Origin: Planctomycetes bacterium syqfu
GTDB lineage: Bacteria > Planctomycetota > Phycisphaerae > Phycisphaerales > Phycisphaeraceae
DNA: 64,000 nucleotides
Assembly (NCBI GenBank): GCA_020974905.1
Contig: CP087563.1
Coordinates: 5,642,001-5,706,000, forward strand
Reading direction: 5' to 3'
Positions within the stretch are counted from its first letter, which is position 1; each line of letters starts with the position of its first letter. The position numbers and the translations under genes are program-made. Under the pieces are notes generated by a model that made no database searches, had not been told where the DNA came from, and worked only from the letters and a program-made list of their open reading frames with translations. This document shows positions 53,507 to 61,339 of the stretch, piece by piece.

Positions 53507-54410
53507 CGTCACATACCTCCACGGCCAGAGTTTCGTTGGCGTCATACAAGATGAATTCACGTGACCCGTCATAGGGATTGGTGACGTAGTAACCGGTGCC
53601 GATGATGCCATCACCAGTGGTGGGTGCAGTGACGAGTTTGCCTGCTGCGGGACGTTGTTTGAGGGGTGTCATCTCCTCACCGAGAATCGTGCCATCGTCT
53701 TCTTCGTCGTAGGCATCAATCGTTTTGACGAAGTAGGTGCGATCACATTGCGTTGTGGCATCGCCATCGGTACTGCCACCATCCTGCCAGACTTTGCAGG
53801 GAATGAGTGTGGTGGTATCAACAAGACTGGGAACACCGAGTTTGACGATGGCCCAGCATGGTTCACCAATAGGGACGTCGGGTTGACTCCATAGAATCTG
53901 CGTGCTGCCGGTTGCAGACGATGCCATGATCGCTGGGAAGCCCACCGGTGCTTTGGCAAATTGATGGGTTTCATCGGTGATGATGATGCGAACCTGACAC
54001 ACGCCCTGAATCATCGCACGGCCAACCTGCCCTGCACGGATCGGCTCAAGCAAGATGGCGTGTTTGTCCATGGCCACATGCGTATCAAGCTCAGGGAACA
54101 CACCACTGAAGACGATCTGATCGACAAAGCTGCCTTCCAGGTCCATGATCGTTTGCGGTTCGTGTACTGAGTCTTCAATACCAAGGATGAAGTAACGCCA
54201 ACAATCCATGGGCGAATCGTTCTTTACCCAAATAACACCCCCTTGCCCCCGGCCCCCGGAAGCACTGGAAGCCTGCATGGATTGTTCAAGTTTTTGGCGT
54301 GGTTTGATGCGCTCACGAAAATCCTGTGCCGCATCAATGAACGCGTTATACGTGTTGGCCGGAATCACTAAAGGATCGCCGGTGCTGACTTTTTTCAATG
54401 TCATACTCAA
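53496..54410 (-). CDS. Phage structural protein, unknown
   Basis: 304 residues starting MSMTLKKVSTGDPLVIPANT. A mixed beta-rich protein (IVFSGVFPELDTHVAMDKHA, PIRAGQVGRAMIQGVCQVRI). It lies after the tape measure gene among distal tail genes, so tail-tip or fibre-associated roles are likely. A dispersed repeat at 54241-54262 encodes its Gly-rich ASGGRGQGG segment. Confidence 0.55.
   Translation of the reverse strand: MSMTLKKVSTGDPLVIPANTYNAFIDAAQDFRERIKPRQKLEQSMQASSASGGRGQGGVIWVKNDSPMDCWRYFILGIEDSVHEPQTIMDLEGSFVDQIVFSGVFPELDTHVAMDKHAILLEPIRAGQVGRAMIQGVCQVRIIITDETHQFAKAPVGFPAIMASSATGSTQILWSQPDVPIGEPCWAIVKLGVPSLVDTTTLIPCKVWQDGGSTDGDATTQCDRTYFVKTIDAYDEEDDGTILGEEMTPLKQRPAAGKLVTAPTTGDGIIGTGYYVTNPYDGSREFILYDANETLAVEVCDDGE
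54241..54262 (-). repeat. Dispersed GC-rich repeat, extended form
   Basis: Minus-strand CTTCCGGGGGCCGGGGGCAA, like 167-185, inside the 53496 gene. Confidence 0.6.
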
Positions 54411-54416
54411 TCCTTT

Positions 54417-55280
54417 TTAGCTTCCGATGTCCAGTAAACCGAAGTCGGCATCTTCGTAGACCTGTTCGACGTAGGCAGCGACTGGGCGTTTGACCATGGC
54501 CATGGCGTCCATGTCTTCGACGTCGGCGTATCGCACCCACAGGTATTCCCAACCTTTTTTGGCAATGCCACTGATGCTGCCGATGGTTATGCCGGTTTTG
54601 TTAGGTGAGGCAGCGAACCTGTAAGTGATTTCCCAATCACCCGTGGTCTCTGTGTCGGTTTCGGTGCCGTGCAATGTGCCGGAAGCACCGAGGAACAAGC
54701 ATTCACCCGCAGCCAACCCACGGAATGTTGCGTTGTTCACTTTGCCAGTGAGTTGGAAGAGCGTGCCTTTGTATTCGGGTGTGACTTGCTCGGTAGTGAG
54801 GTAATGGGTTTCGCTGAAGTTGTAAATGGGCACGGTGATATCGACGCCCTGGACTTCGGCATTGCCATTGGTATTGGACACGCCGATTGCACCGTGGAAG
54901 TCAGGCGCAGAGGGAAGCGACGAATCCGCATATGAACCCACAGTGTCCAACGACTGGGTGATGTGCTGCGTGCCACCCATGGTGTCGAAACTGTACGTGT
55001 ATTCGCCACTACCGGGGTCCGGATTTGAACTACCTCCACTCGAGGTTGACGCGGCTTCAGCATAGCGAACCGAAGCATCCCAGTACTCTTCGCTGATCGG
55101 TTCGATCTGCACGGATTGTCTAGGCAAGCCGTCATAGGTTTCAGGAGCAAAGTTTTCGACAGCGGACTTGATCGCCAGATCGTCGTCACTGCCACTGGCA
55201 ATGTAGGTCAGCGTCACCTGAGCATTGCTACCCGTGGTGCTTTGCCGACTGTCATATTTTTCTGCAACGGTGATGGGCAT
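54417..55280 (-). CDS. Phage distal tail structural protein, unknown
   Basis: 287 residues (MPITVAEKYDSRQSTTGS). Beta-rich, with a Ser/Gly-rich linker near residue 80 (SSGGSSNPDPGSG). Follows the tape measure gene by 17 bases, which is where distal tail proteins lie in siphoviruses. No specific family. Confidence 0.6.
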   Translation of the reverse strand: MPITVAEKYDSRQSTTGSNAQVTLTYIASGSDDDLAIKSAVENFAPETYDGLPRQSVQIEPISEEYWDASVRYAEAASTSSGGSSNPDPGSGEYTYSFDTMGGTQHITQSLDTVGSYADSSLPSAPDFHGAIGVSNTNGNAEVQGVDITVPIYNFSETHYLTTEQVTPEYKGTLFQLTGKVNNATFRGLAAGECLFLGASGTLHGTETDTETTGDWEITYRFAASPNKTGITIGSISGIAKKGWEYLWVRYADVEDMDAMAMVKRPVAAYVEQVYEDADFGLLDIGS

Positions 55281-55297
55281 GAGTTACTCCGGGTGGA

Positions 55298-57670
55298 TCA
55301 ACTGAAGGACAAGGACGATGAACCACCGCCACCGTTTTGCACTTCGTTGTAGAGTTTCTTGACGTAACGGGCAGTGTCTTCGCTGGCTGCTGCGGTACGT
55401 TGAGCAATGGATTGATTCGTCATCAGGCCCTGCAAGGCAGCGGAATTGAACGTGCCGCGTGATTGTTGGTTGGGACTTAGCGAACCGATCTGTCCACCGA
55501 GTTCAGCGAGTTTTTTCTTGAGGGTGTCGATCAGATTATCAGGTGATGGTGGCTGATCACCAGATTGATTACCTTCTGCGGGTTTGTTCTTGGCTGCCTG
55601 CTGCAAAAGCTGTTGATATTCAGCCCGAGTCTTTTCCAGATCGTCGAGCGCCGTGGCCATCTGTTTTTCGTACTGGGTTTGTCGAGTCTTGTTGCCAACA
55701 GCTTGTTCCTGATCAATGAGGTTCTGCTGGGTTTGGCGTTCGTGATCGATGCGTGCAAGGTCTGAATCATATTGCTGTTTGTTCTCAGCCAATGCTGCAT
55801 CGCGTTGTTTTGTGATGTTGGCCTTGTCCGCATTGGCATTGGTGCGGGCAATGTTGATGGCCATGTCGACGTTGTAGTCCTTGTCGAACAGGCTAATCAG
55901 ATGGTGCATCCCTTCCTCAACCTTGAGTTGGGCGGATCGGAAAGTGGACTGCAATCCCGCTGTCATCGTCGTCCAGGCATCCGACAGGAATGAGGTGGTT
56001 TGAACCCACAGGATGCGCAGGCCATGCCAGGCATCGACGAGGACCTTGGTCACCTTATAGAAAGCCTGACTGGCAACATTGACGATGGTGTACTTGAAGC
56101 TGTACCAAAGCGATTCGATTTGGTAGATGCCACGTTGCCACTCCACCTTCAACGCTTGCCACAGAATCTTGGCTGCCAGACTCAGATCACCGGAAGCCAA
56201 GGCATCTCGGATTCCCTGCCAAGCGACCAAGGCACGATCCTTCAGATCATTGAACCGATCACTGAGCCAGTTGAGCGTTTTGCTGGCTATTTCCGTCATG
56301 CTCAGGATGGCAATGCCGATGCCTGCCGCAGCGACGATCACCAATCCCATGGGTGAGAGTAGTGCACCCAGCACTGTGAGCAATGTGCCGATCACACCAA
56401 CACTGCCGGTGATGATGCCGGATAACCCACCGAAGATGAACGCCATCGCCTGAGCTGCGACGCCGGTGGTCATCAGGATCATGCCGACGGCGGCGATACC
56501 AGCAATCACCAATGCTGCGGATCGCACCAGTGATTGGTTCTTCGATAATAGATCAATCACCACGCCTGCATACTTGGACACAATGGCCGCCGCCTTGGCG
56601 ACGGGTTCACTCAAGGCTTCGCCCATGATGCCCAAGACAATAATGCCAGCCTGCTTGATACGATTGAAGGCATGCGTCAGCGTCTTGCTGAGTTTGGCAT
56701 ACGCCTTGTCAGCCAACCCTGCCCGGCTCTGCATGGCATCCAAGTCGGATTCAAAACCCTTGAGGTTGTTCAACGCCGGGACGATACCACGCAATGCAGC
56801 CGAATCAGGGAAGAGTTTGGCCAACACATCGGGCGGCAGCTTGGCAAGTTTTTCCATGACACCGTGCAAGCCCTCGGTCTTGAGCGTCGTGGTGTTCATC
56901 TCAAAACCAAGCTCGTGTGCCAACTTGGTGGCTTCGCTACTCGGCTTGAGGAAGCTGCGCAGAATGCCGTTGACCGAATCAATGGCCGTGGTGGTGCGAA
57001 GGCCGTTGCGCGTCAGCGTGGCGATCATCGCACCCAGTTCATCGAGCGGTAATCCGGCACTGGCAGCCGTTGAAGCTACCATACCGATTTGCGGTGCCAG
57101 TTCCGCAAAGGTGGTTTTGCCGCGCTGCACGATGCTGAACAACCAGTCGGAGACGTCCCCGGCGTTTTCGGCAGCCAGACCATAACTGTTGAGCACCGTG
57201 GTGATGGCATCGGCTGCTGTACGTGTGTCGGTGAGACCGGCCTTGGCAGACTTGGCGGCAACACCCAACACATCCAACGCCTTGGCCGGGGCAATCGAAG
57301 CCGACAGGATGTCATACAAACCACCGGACAGCGCTTCGGTCGATTCACCAAAACTCACCGCCATCTTGCGGATGCCCTTGGTGAAGCCGTCCATGTATTT
57401 CTCAGCATCACTGTCCGAGAGCATGGTGGCGACGGTAGCCATCTGCTGCTGAAAATCCGCATAGATTTTCAGTCCGGATAGCAGAGGCACCGCCGCCACA
57501 GCAGACACAGCAGTCAGTCGCTTGCCGATCTCGCCGACAGATTTACCGAAGGCTTTGACGCGCTTCTGAGCCTTGTCGAGTCCACGCACGAGTTTGCTGT
57601 CCTGCGTGGTCAGCTCAATGTACGCAGCACCCGCGCGAATATTCCGACTATTGGCGATACCAGGCGACAT
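55298..57670 (-). CDS. Phage tail tape measure protein (TP901 family)
   Basis: 790 residues from ATG at 57670 with AGGGAG upstream on the minus strand. The N-terminal 350 residues carry the TP901 core (MATVATMLSDSDAEKYMDGF, SASIAPAKALDVLGVAAKSA, GLPLDELGAMIATLTRNGL). Four or more membrane-like hydrophobic segments (about 400-490) follow, then a coiled-coil tail (about 620-730). Its length sets tail length; about 790 residues would suit a tail near 120 nm by the usual rule of about 1.5 Angstrom per residue. Confidence 0.92.
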   Translation of the reverse strand: MSPGIANSRNIRAGAAYIELTTQDSKLVRGLDKAQKRVKAFGKSVGEIGKRLTAVSAVAAVPLLSGLKIYADFQQQMATVATMLSDSDAEKYMDGFTKGIRKMAVSFGESTEALSGGLYDILSASIAPAKALDVLGVAAKSAKAGLTDTRTAADAITTVLNSYGLAAENAGDVSDWLFSIVQRGKTTFAELAPQIGMVASTAASAGLPLDELGAMIATLTRNGLRTTTAIDSVNGILRSFLKPSSEATKLAHELGFEMNTTTLKTEGLHGVMEKLAKLPPDVLAKLFPDSAALRGIVPALNNLKGFESDLDAMQSRAGLADKAYAKLSKTLTHAFNRIKQAGIIVLGIMGEALSEPVAKAAAIVSKYAGVVIDLLSKNQSLVRSAALVIAGIAAVGMILMTTGVAAQAMAFIFGGLSGIITGSVGVIGTLLTVLGALLSPMGLVIVAAAGIGIAILSMTEIASKTLNWLSDRFNDLKDRALVAWQGIRDALASGDLSLAAKILWQALKVEWQRGIYQIESLWYSFKYTIVNVASQAFYKVTKVLVDAWHGLRILWVQTTSFLSDAWTTMTAGLQSTFRSAQLKVEEGMHHLISLFDKDYNVDMAINIARTNANADKANITKQRDAALAENKQQYDSDLARIDHERQTQQNLIDQEQAVGNKTRQTQYEKQMATALDDLEKTRAEYQQLLQQAAKNKPAEGNQSGDQPPSPDNLIDTLKKKLAELGGQIGSLSPNQQSRGTFNSAALQGLMTNQSIAQRTAAASEDTARYVKKLYNEVQNGGGGSSSLSFS

Positions 57671-57703
57671 CAAAAACTCCCTAAAAATCAGGCTTAAAAC
57701 GAT

Positions 57704-57793
57704 GAACCACAGAGTCACAGAGGCACAGAGAAAGACATCACAATGAATTGCTCATGTCTTTCTCTGGCTCTGTGCTCTCTGTGTCCTCTGTGG
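57704..57793. repeat. Long imperfect palindrome with ACAGAG units
   Basis: ACCACAGAGTCACAGAGGCA and the following AGAGAAAGACAT pair with the downstream complement ending CCTCTGTGGT, across a short spacer. It lies between the tape measure gene and the lipoprotein gene. ACCACAGAG-type repeats recur in many bacterial genomes. It could form a strong RNA hairpin on either strand. Confidence 0.8.
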
Positions 57794-57804
57794 TAAAAAT
57801 GCCT

Positions 57805-58275
57805 TTAAACGGTAGCCACAGTCCCCGAAGCCGTGCTCGTGGTCTTGCGGCCTTCGTCCAGGCCCTTGTTGAAGGAGTCTTCTTTTTCCTTGCGGAGTTT
57901 GCCAGAGCCGAGGAACAGGCCGAGTAACCCCGAAGCTGCAGGTAACATGGGGCCGAGGACGGGAACGCCTGCAACGGTGGGACCGATTTCATCGAGAGCC
58001 GACAGTGAGAGCTGATTGACCATATTGCGGATTTCGTTGGCATGTTCGATGTTGGATTTCCACTGGCTGCCAGCGGTTTGTATATGTTGATACCAGAGTT
58101 GGTATTCGCTCTCTGCTTCATTGAGCGAGATGGTGCTGGCCAAGCCAGTTTGCTGCTGGATGGTATTGGGCGTTTTGACATGGATCATGTCGCCCATGTC
58201 GCAGCCTGCAAAACTCAGCAGGCCGAGGACAACGAACGTGAGAATGAAGAGGAAGATCAGGTGGTTGGTTTTCAT
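57805..58275 (-). CDS. Phage-associated small lipoprotein
   Basis: 156 residues. Signal peptide with lipobox LLSFAGC (Cys near 25), a helical middle and a Gly/Ala-rich hydrophobic segment at about 100-125 (VLGPMLPAASGLLGLFLGSG). ATGA overlap with the upstream gene. It could be a spanin-like or superinfection-exclusion lipoprotein, but no lysis genes are nearby, so function is open. Confidence 0.6.
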   Translation of the reverse strand: MKTNHLIFLFILTFVVLGLLSFAGCDMGDMIHVKTPNTIQQQTGLASTISLNEAESEYQLWYQHIQTAGSQWKSNIEHANEIRNMVNQLSLSALDEIGPTVAGVPVLGPMLPAASGLLGLFLGSGKLRKEKEDSFNKGLDEGRKTTSTASGTVATV

Positions 58276-58556
58276 ACAGGTTTCCTTGTGGTAACAAAGG
58301 TTCTTTTGAGTAGTGCCATCGCATCGTCGGTGTCCAACGGGATCACTTGCGATGACTGGCTTTGGGCAAACGGATCAAAGTCCGCTGCTTTGAACGTGTG
58401 GGAACGATTGAAGGTCAGCAGGTTGGCAAGCAGTGCCATCAGGTTGGATGTGTGTTGCCAATCCTGCTTCTGGCGAGACTGGGCCATCTCGTAAAGTTCA
58501 CGCAAGGTGAACGGATCGGGATGAATGCCGAGGACACCCGCCAGTTGCCAGATCAT
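58272..58556 (-). CDS. Tail assembly chaperone-like protein, second
   Basis: 94 residues (MIWQLAGVLGIHPDPFTLRE). The motif pattern of a short helical protein just before the tape measure region, with FTLRELYEMAQSRQKQDW, is common in phage tail chaperone T-type ORFs. It overlaps the previous gene by ATGA, with no slippery site seen, so it seems to be translated by re-initiation rather than frameshift. Confidence 0.6.
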   Translation of the reverse strand: MIWQLAGVLGIHPDPFTLRELYEMAQSRQKQDWQHTSNLMALLANLLTFNRSHTFKAADFDPFAQSQSSQVIPLDTDDAMALLKRTFVTTRKPV

Positions 58557-59005
58557 GTCTTGGCAGGTTGCAGCAGGTGTTCGAGTTGCTGTTGGAGTTC
58601 CGGACTGTCCAGTTGGGCACTGGCGATTTCCAGGGCTTTTTCCTCGACCTGGCGAAGCTTTACCAGTGCTTTCTTGAGCACGGTTCGCTTCGCTGCGGGG
58701 AAAAAATCTGCCAACTCCTGGAGCAAGGCCGTGGTGGCATGATCGATCACGTCACCTGCCAATGCCTGCCCGAACTGTTCGTCGCTGATGTTGGCCGATT
58801 CGGCTTGCTGCTGGCAGATCGCATAAAGCACATCGCAGAGCAGGATCGGATCGGTGGAGAGTTTTTCCAGCAGGTGAGACTTGCTGTCCAAGACATCCAG
58901 CAGGTTGACATTGCACAATGCCTGGACGCGCTTGATGGTGGCGACTGTGATCTGCACCGTCCATACATTGTTGCCGTTACTTCCGGGCGCGGTGAAGGTA
59001 TGCAT
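58553..59005 (-). CDS. Tail assembly chaperone-like protein, first
   Basis: 150 residues from ATG at 59005 (MHTFTAPGSNGNNVWTVQIT), using a TAATG overlap with the tail tube gene. Helical after a short beta start. Its place between tail tube and tape measure, followed by a second small gene, is the standard position of tail assembly chaperones. Confidence 0.6.
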   Translation of the reverse strand: MHTFTAPGSNGNNVWTVQITVATIKRVQALCNVNLLDVLDSKSHLLEKLSTDPILLCDVLYAICQQQAESANISDEQFGQALAGDVIDHATTALLQELADFFPAAKRTVLKKALVKLRQVEEKALEIASAQLDSPELQQQLEHLLQPAKT

Positions 59006-59433
59006 TAGCTGCCACCTCCATCCACCCAAGTCGGAGCGCGAGTGACATAGGTTGGCTTGACGGTCACGTTGACGGTGATGGCTTCTTCGAGCGGTTCGTT
59101 GCGGGTGAAGTTGGTCACCGAGAAGTCGGCATCCAAACCACTGCCACCTTCACCGTCGAGTACTGCCATGGCAATGGGTGTGTTGTTGAAATACGCATCC
59201 TTGATCGCACCAAAGCCTTCGTCGGCAGAATCCCAGTTCATTGTGAACTCTACACTACCATTCTTGAGTGTGGCGATGGTGGCACGCCAACCTTGGCTAG
59301 CGCGCGTCGTCACATCGGCCTCGTTGGTTTCGAGGTTAAGCGTGACATCCTTTGTGTTTGTCAGCTCACTTGTTGCAGTTGTGCCTGCCGCGCCGTAGTA
59401 CAGCTTGGCCTGCATCCCTAAACGGATGGACAT
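59005..59433 (-). CDS. Phage major tail tube protein
   Basis: 142 residues; AAGGAG upstream of the ATG on the minus strand. Contains LYYGAAGTTATSELTNTKDV, EADVTTRASQGWRATIATLK and VEFTMNWDSADEGFGAIKDA, the pattern of TP901-1-like tail tube proteins. It polymerises into the tail tube. Confidence 0.8.
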   Translation of the reverse strand: MSIRLGMQAKLYYGAAGTTATSELTNTKDVTLNLETNEADVTTRASQGWRATIATLKNGSVEFTMNWDSADEGFGAIKDAYFNNTPIAMAVLDGEGGSGLDADFSVTNFTRNEPLEEAITVNVTVKPTYVTRAPTWVDGGGS

Positions 59434-59469
59434 ATAATTCTCCTTAAAACAAGGTGTTTTGTGAGTGGT

Positions 59470-59865
59470 TTATCGAATCGAGCCTGCCCAAAATCGCGGC
59501 AGACGCGGTAGGTTTTTTTGTAACGATGGCCCCATCAACGGACGTTTTGAATAACGGTGTCCACGAAACATCCCACCGAATTCGTGGGCCATGGCCGACG
59601 GGCCAACGTGGGCGAAACCGGGGCCGATCAACACACGGTCGCTGCCCTCGCGGGCATACACGATGGCACGCCGCAGTTGGCCGTGTCGTGTACGCGGTGG
59701 CGAACCGGGTGGTGCATAACGTTTACTCCTTCGGATGCTTCGCCGTGCTGTTAACCGAATCGCCGCACCGGCATGGCCCAGACTTTGGAAACTCGCCTGG
59801 TTCATTTTTTGCCTAACGAGTTTTTTGTTAAGCCCGTTATGTGGTTTGAAATGCACTCGCAGCAT
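59470..59865 (-). CDS. HK97 gp10-like tail completion protein
   Basis: 131 residues, strongly basic, rich in Arg. AGAAIRLTARRSIRRSKRYA and AMAHEFGGMFRGHR (an H-E-x-G element) are like HK97 gp10/tail-completion proteins. It lies between the head-tail genes and the tail tube gene. Confidence 0.65.
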   Translation of the reverse strand: MLRVHFKPHNGLNKKLVRQKMNQASFQSLGHAGAAIRLTARRSIRRSKRYAPPGSPPRTRHGQLRRAIVYAREGSDRVLIGPGFAHVGPSAMAHEFGGMFRGHRYSKRPLMGPSLQKNLPRLPRFWAGSIR

Positions 59866-59871
59866 GTCTAC

Positions 59872-60303
59872 TCACTTTGTGATGCGATACGTCAACGTCA
59901 GTACCGATGTGAACACCCGCTGATTGGCCAGATGATCCGGATCATAAATAGGTTCATTCTCAACCTGGATCCAGATCGCATACGGCATGTCGGTGAGTGG
60001 TTGGCGTTGCAGATAGTCGGCGATCTGTTGCACCAATCCGCTCAAATCCTTTACTGCAGTATCGATTTGATCCTGCGGTACGGTGAGTTTTTGCTGGATG
60101 CCAATATCAACCTGACAGTCGTATTGGCTGAGCTTGCGTGTGATGCTTTGAACCTGAACACCACGCGGGACGACACTAATCGTTAACTCCCGAAGTTGCG
60201 ACAGATCGTGAATCGGTAGCGCCTGTCGTTTGGCATTGGTGACGATCTCCGATTGATTGAGTTGCGATGTGACTGCATCAGCCAGGTCAATGGTCATTTG
60301 CAT
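59872..60303 (-). CDS. Phage tail terminator-like protein
   Basis: 143 residues. MQMTIDLADAVTSQLNQSEI start; GAGGG of the ribosome-binding site (60309-60313) lies within a copy of the GC-rich dispersed repeat. The end strand VFTSVLTLTYRI resembles the terminal strand of tail terminator proteins. Position before the gp10-like gene fits. Confidence 0.5.
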   Translation of the reverse strand: MQMTIDLADAVTSQLNQSEIVTNAKRQALPIHDLSQLRELTISVVPRGVQVQSITRKLSQYDCQVDIGIQQKLTVPQDQIDTAVKDLSGLVQQIADYLQRQPLTDMPYAIWIQVENEPIYDPDHLANQRVFTSVLTLTYRITK

Positions 60304-60322
60304 ATTTACCCTCGCCCCCGGA

Positions 60323-60553
60323 TTAACCCCGGAAAATACTAAAAAGAATATTCACCAGACTCGTCACGCCAGCACCTGCAATCAGCCACATCCATCGGGC
60401 ATGACGAATCGCGTTTTGTTCCAGGCGATCCAAGCGGATGTTGATGCCCGGTTCACCGTTACCACGAATGGCATGATCGAGCCGGTCGAGTTTGTTGTGC
60501 AGTTCATCGAACTGCGAGCAACTGCCATTTTCATTTTGAGCACATTGACTCAT
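60323..60553 (-). CDS. Small phage membrane protein (XhlA-like)
   Basis: 76 residues; ATGA overlap with the upstream gene. Coiled region (FDELHNKLDRLDHAIRGNGE) followed by one membrane helix (MWLIAGAGVTSLVNILFSIF). This resembles XhlA-type or holin-associated proteins, but a role in lysis is not shown by the context. Confidence 0.55.
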   Translation of the reverse strand: MSQCAQNENGSCSQFDELHNKLDRLDHAIRGNGEPGINIRLDRLEQNAIRHARWMWLIAGAGVTSLVNILFSIFRG

Positions 60554-60915
60554 GTAATTGTGTCTCCCAGTAAACGGGTGTGGATACGTAGGGTTGTGTG
60601 ATACGGATCGCAGTAGCGGTAGCAACCATCCTCACCGAAGTTGGTGATTTCGTATTGCTTACTGTCCATCGTCAGCACGTCGCCGGGTTCAGGTTCGAAC
60701 TCTGCCGGAAAGTCATCAGCATTGATCAAAAAATCCCACATACTCGACTCAATGGTCACACCGCCGACGGTGGATTTTTCGTACTTGCTGATACCCGGCG
60801 AGGCATGGACGGTGTACGAGGATTCACCTTGTTGGTAGGCGACTTCCTGCGTACACCATCCTGCCCTCACCCTGGCGAGCCACTGCAAGCCTTCCTTCAT
60901 GTAGTCTCTGGCCAT
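60550..60915 (-). CDS. Phage head-tail connector-like protein
   Basis: 121 residues. MARDYMKEGLQWLARVRAGW and the beta-rich PEPGDVLTMDSKQYEITNFG resemble head-tail joining proteins with the FII-like fold. It lies between the DUF2190-like gene and tail genes. A dispersed repeat (60926-60937) abuts its ribosome-binding site AAGGAA. Confidence 0.6.
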   Translation of the reverse strand: MARDYMKEGLQWLARVRAGWCTQEVAYQQGESSYTVHASPGISKYEKSTVGGVTIESSMWDFLINADDFPAEFEPEPGDVLTMDSKQYEITNFGEDGCYRYCDPYHTTLRIHTRLLGDTIT

Positions 60916-60925
60916 GTTTTCCTTC

Positions 60926-60937
60926 CCCCCGGAAGTT
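60926..60937 (-). repeat. Dispersed repeat AACTTCCGGGGG next to a start site
   Basis: Minus-strand copy immediately before the ribosome-binding site of the 60550 gene. Confidence 0.6.
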
Positions 60938-60949
60938 TAGACCGGGAAT

Positions 60950-61282
60950 TTAGGCCAATAGTTTGACACGCACGGTGGCATCATTGTCACCGGCATCAGC
61001 CACAGCCTTGCCCATGTACTTGCCTTCGATTTCGGTGGGCGTCACGTATTTGTTGGCCGAGTCCCAATAGAGCTTGGTGCCCGTGGTGATGGCCATACCA
61101 GGTCCACCGATCTTGGGCACATCGAAAATGCCGGTGACACTCAAGCTGCCCAGTGTGTTTGCAGCAATGTCGAGTTTGGCGATACCCACCAGGTCTTCCT
61201 GAACAACGACGTCGCCTGCGGCCACATCGGCGGTTGGGGTGTAATCGATACTGTCACCTTTGTGAACGAATGTTGCGATCAT
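60950..61282 (-). CDS. DUF2190-like capsid-associated protein
   Basis: 110 residues from ATG at 61282 with AGGAG upstream. MIATFVHKGDSIDYTPTADV, VGIAKLDIAANT and KIGGPGMAITTGTKLYWDSA fit DUF2190, a small protein usually encoded after the major capsid gene and thought to decorate or stabilise the head. An upstream in-frame start would add a Cys/Ser-rich stretch with no support. Confidence 0.75.
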   Translation of the reverse strand: MIATFVHKGDSIDYTPTADVAAGDVVVQEDLVGIAKLDIAANTLGSLSVTGIFDVPKIGGPGMAITTGTKLYWDSANKYVTPTEIEGKYMGKAVADAGDNDATVRVKLLA

Positions 61283-61339
61283 GTAAAAAATACTCCTGCG
61301 AGAAGAAAAAGAACAAAAACAGCTTGTTTTCAAGGGTAA

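Noticed and set aside
56466..57185. 239-residue plus-strand frame
   Set aside because: Shadow of the tape measure gene; no ribosome-binding site or family.
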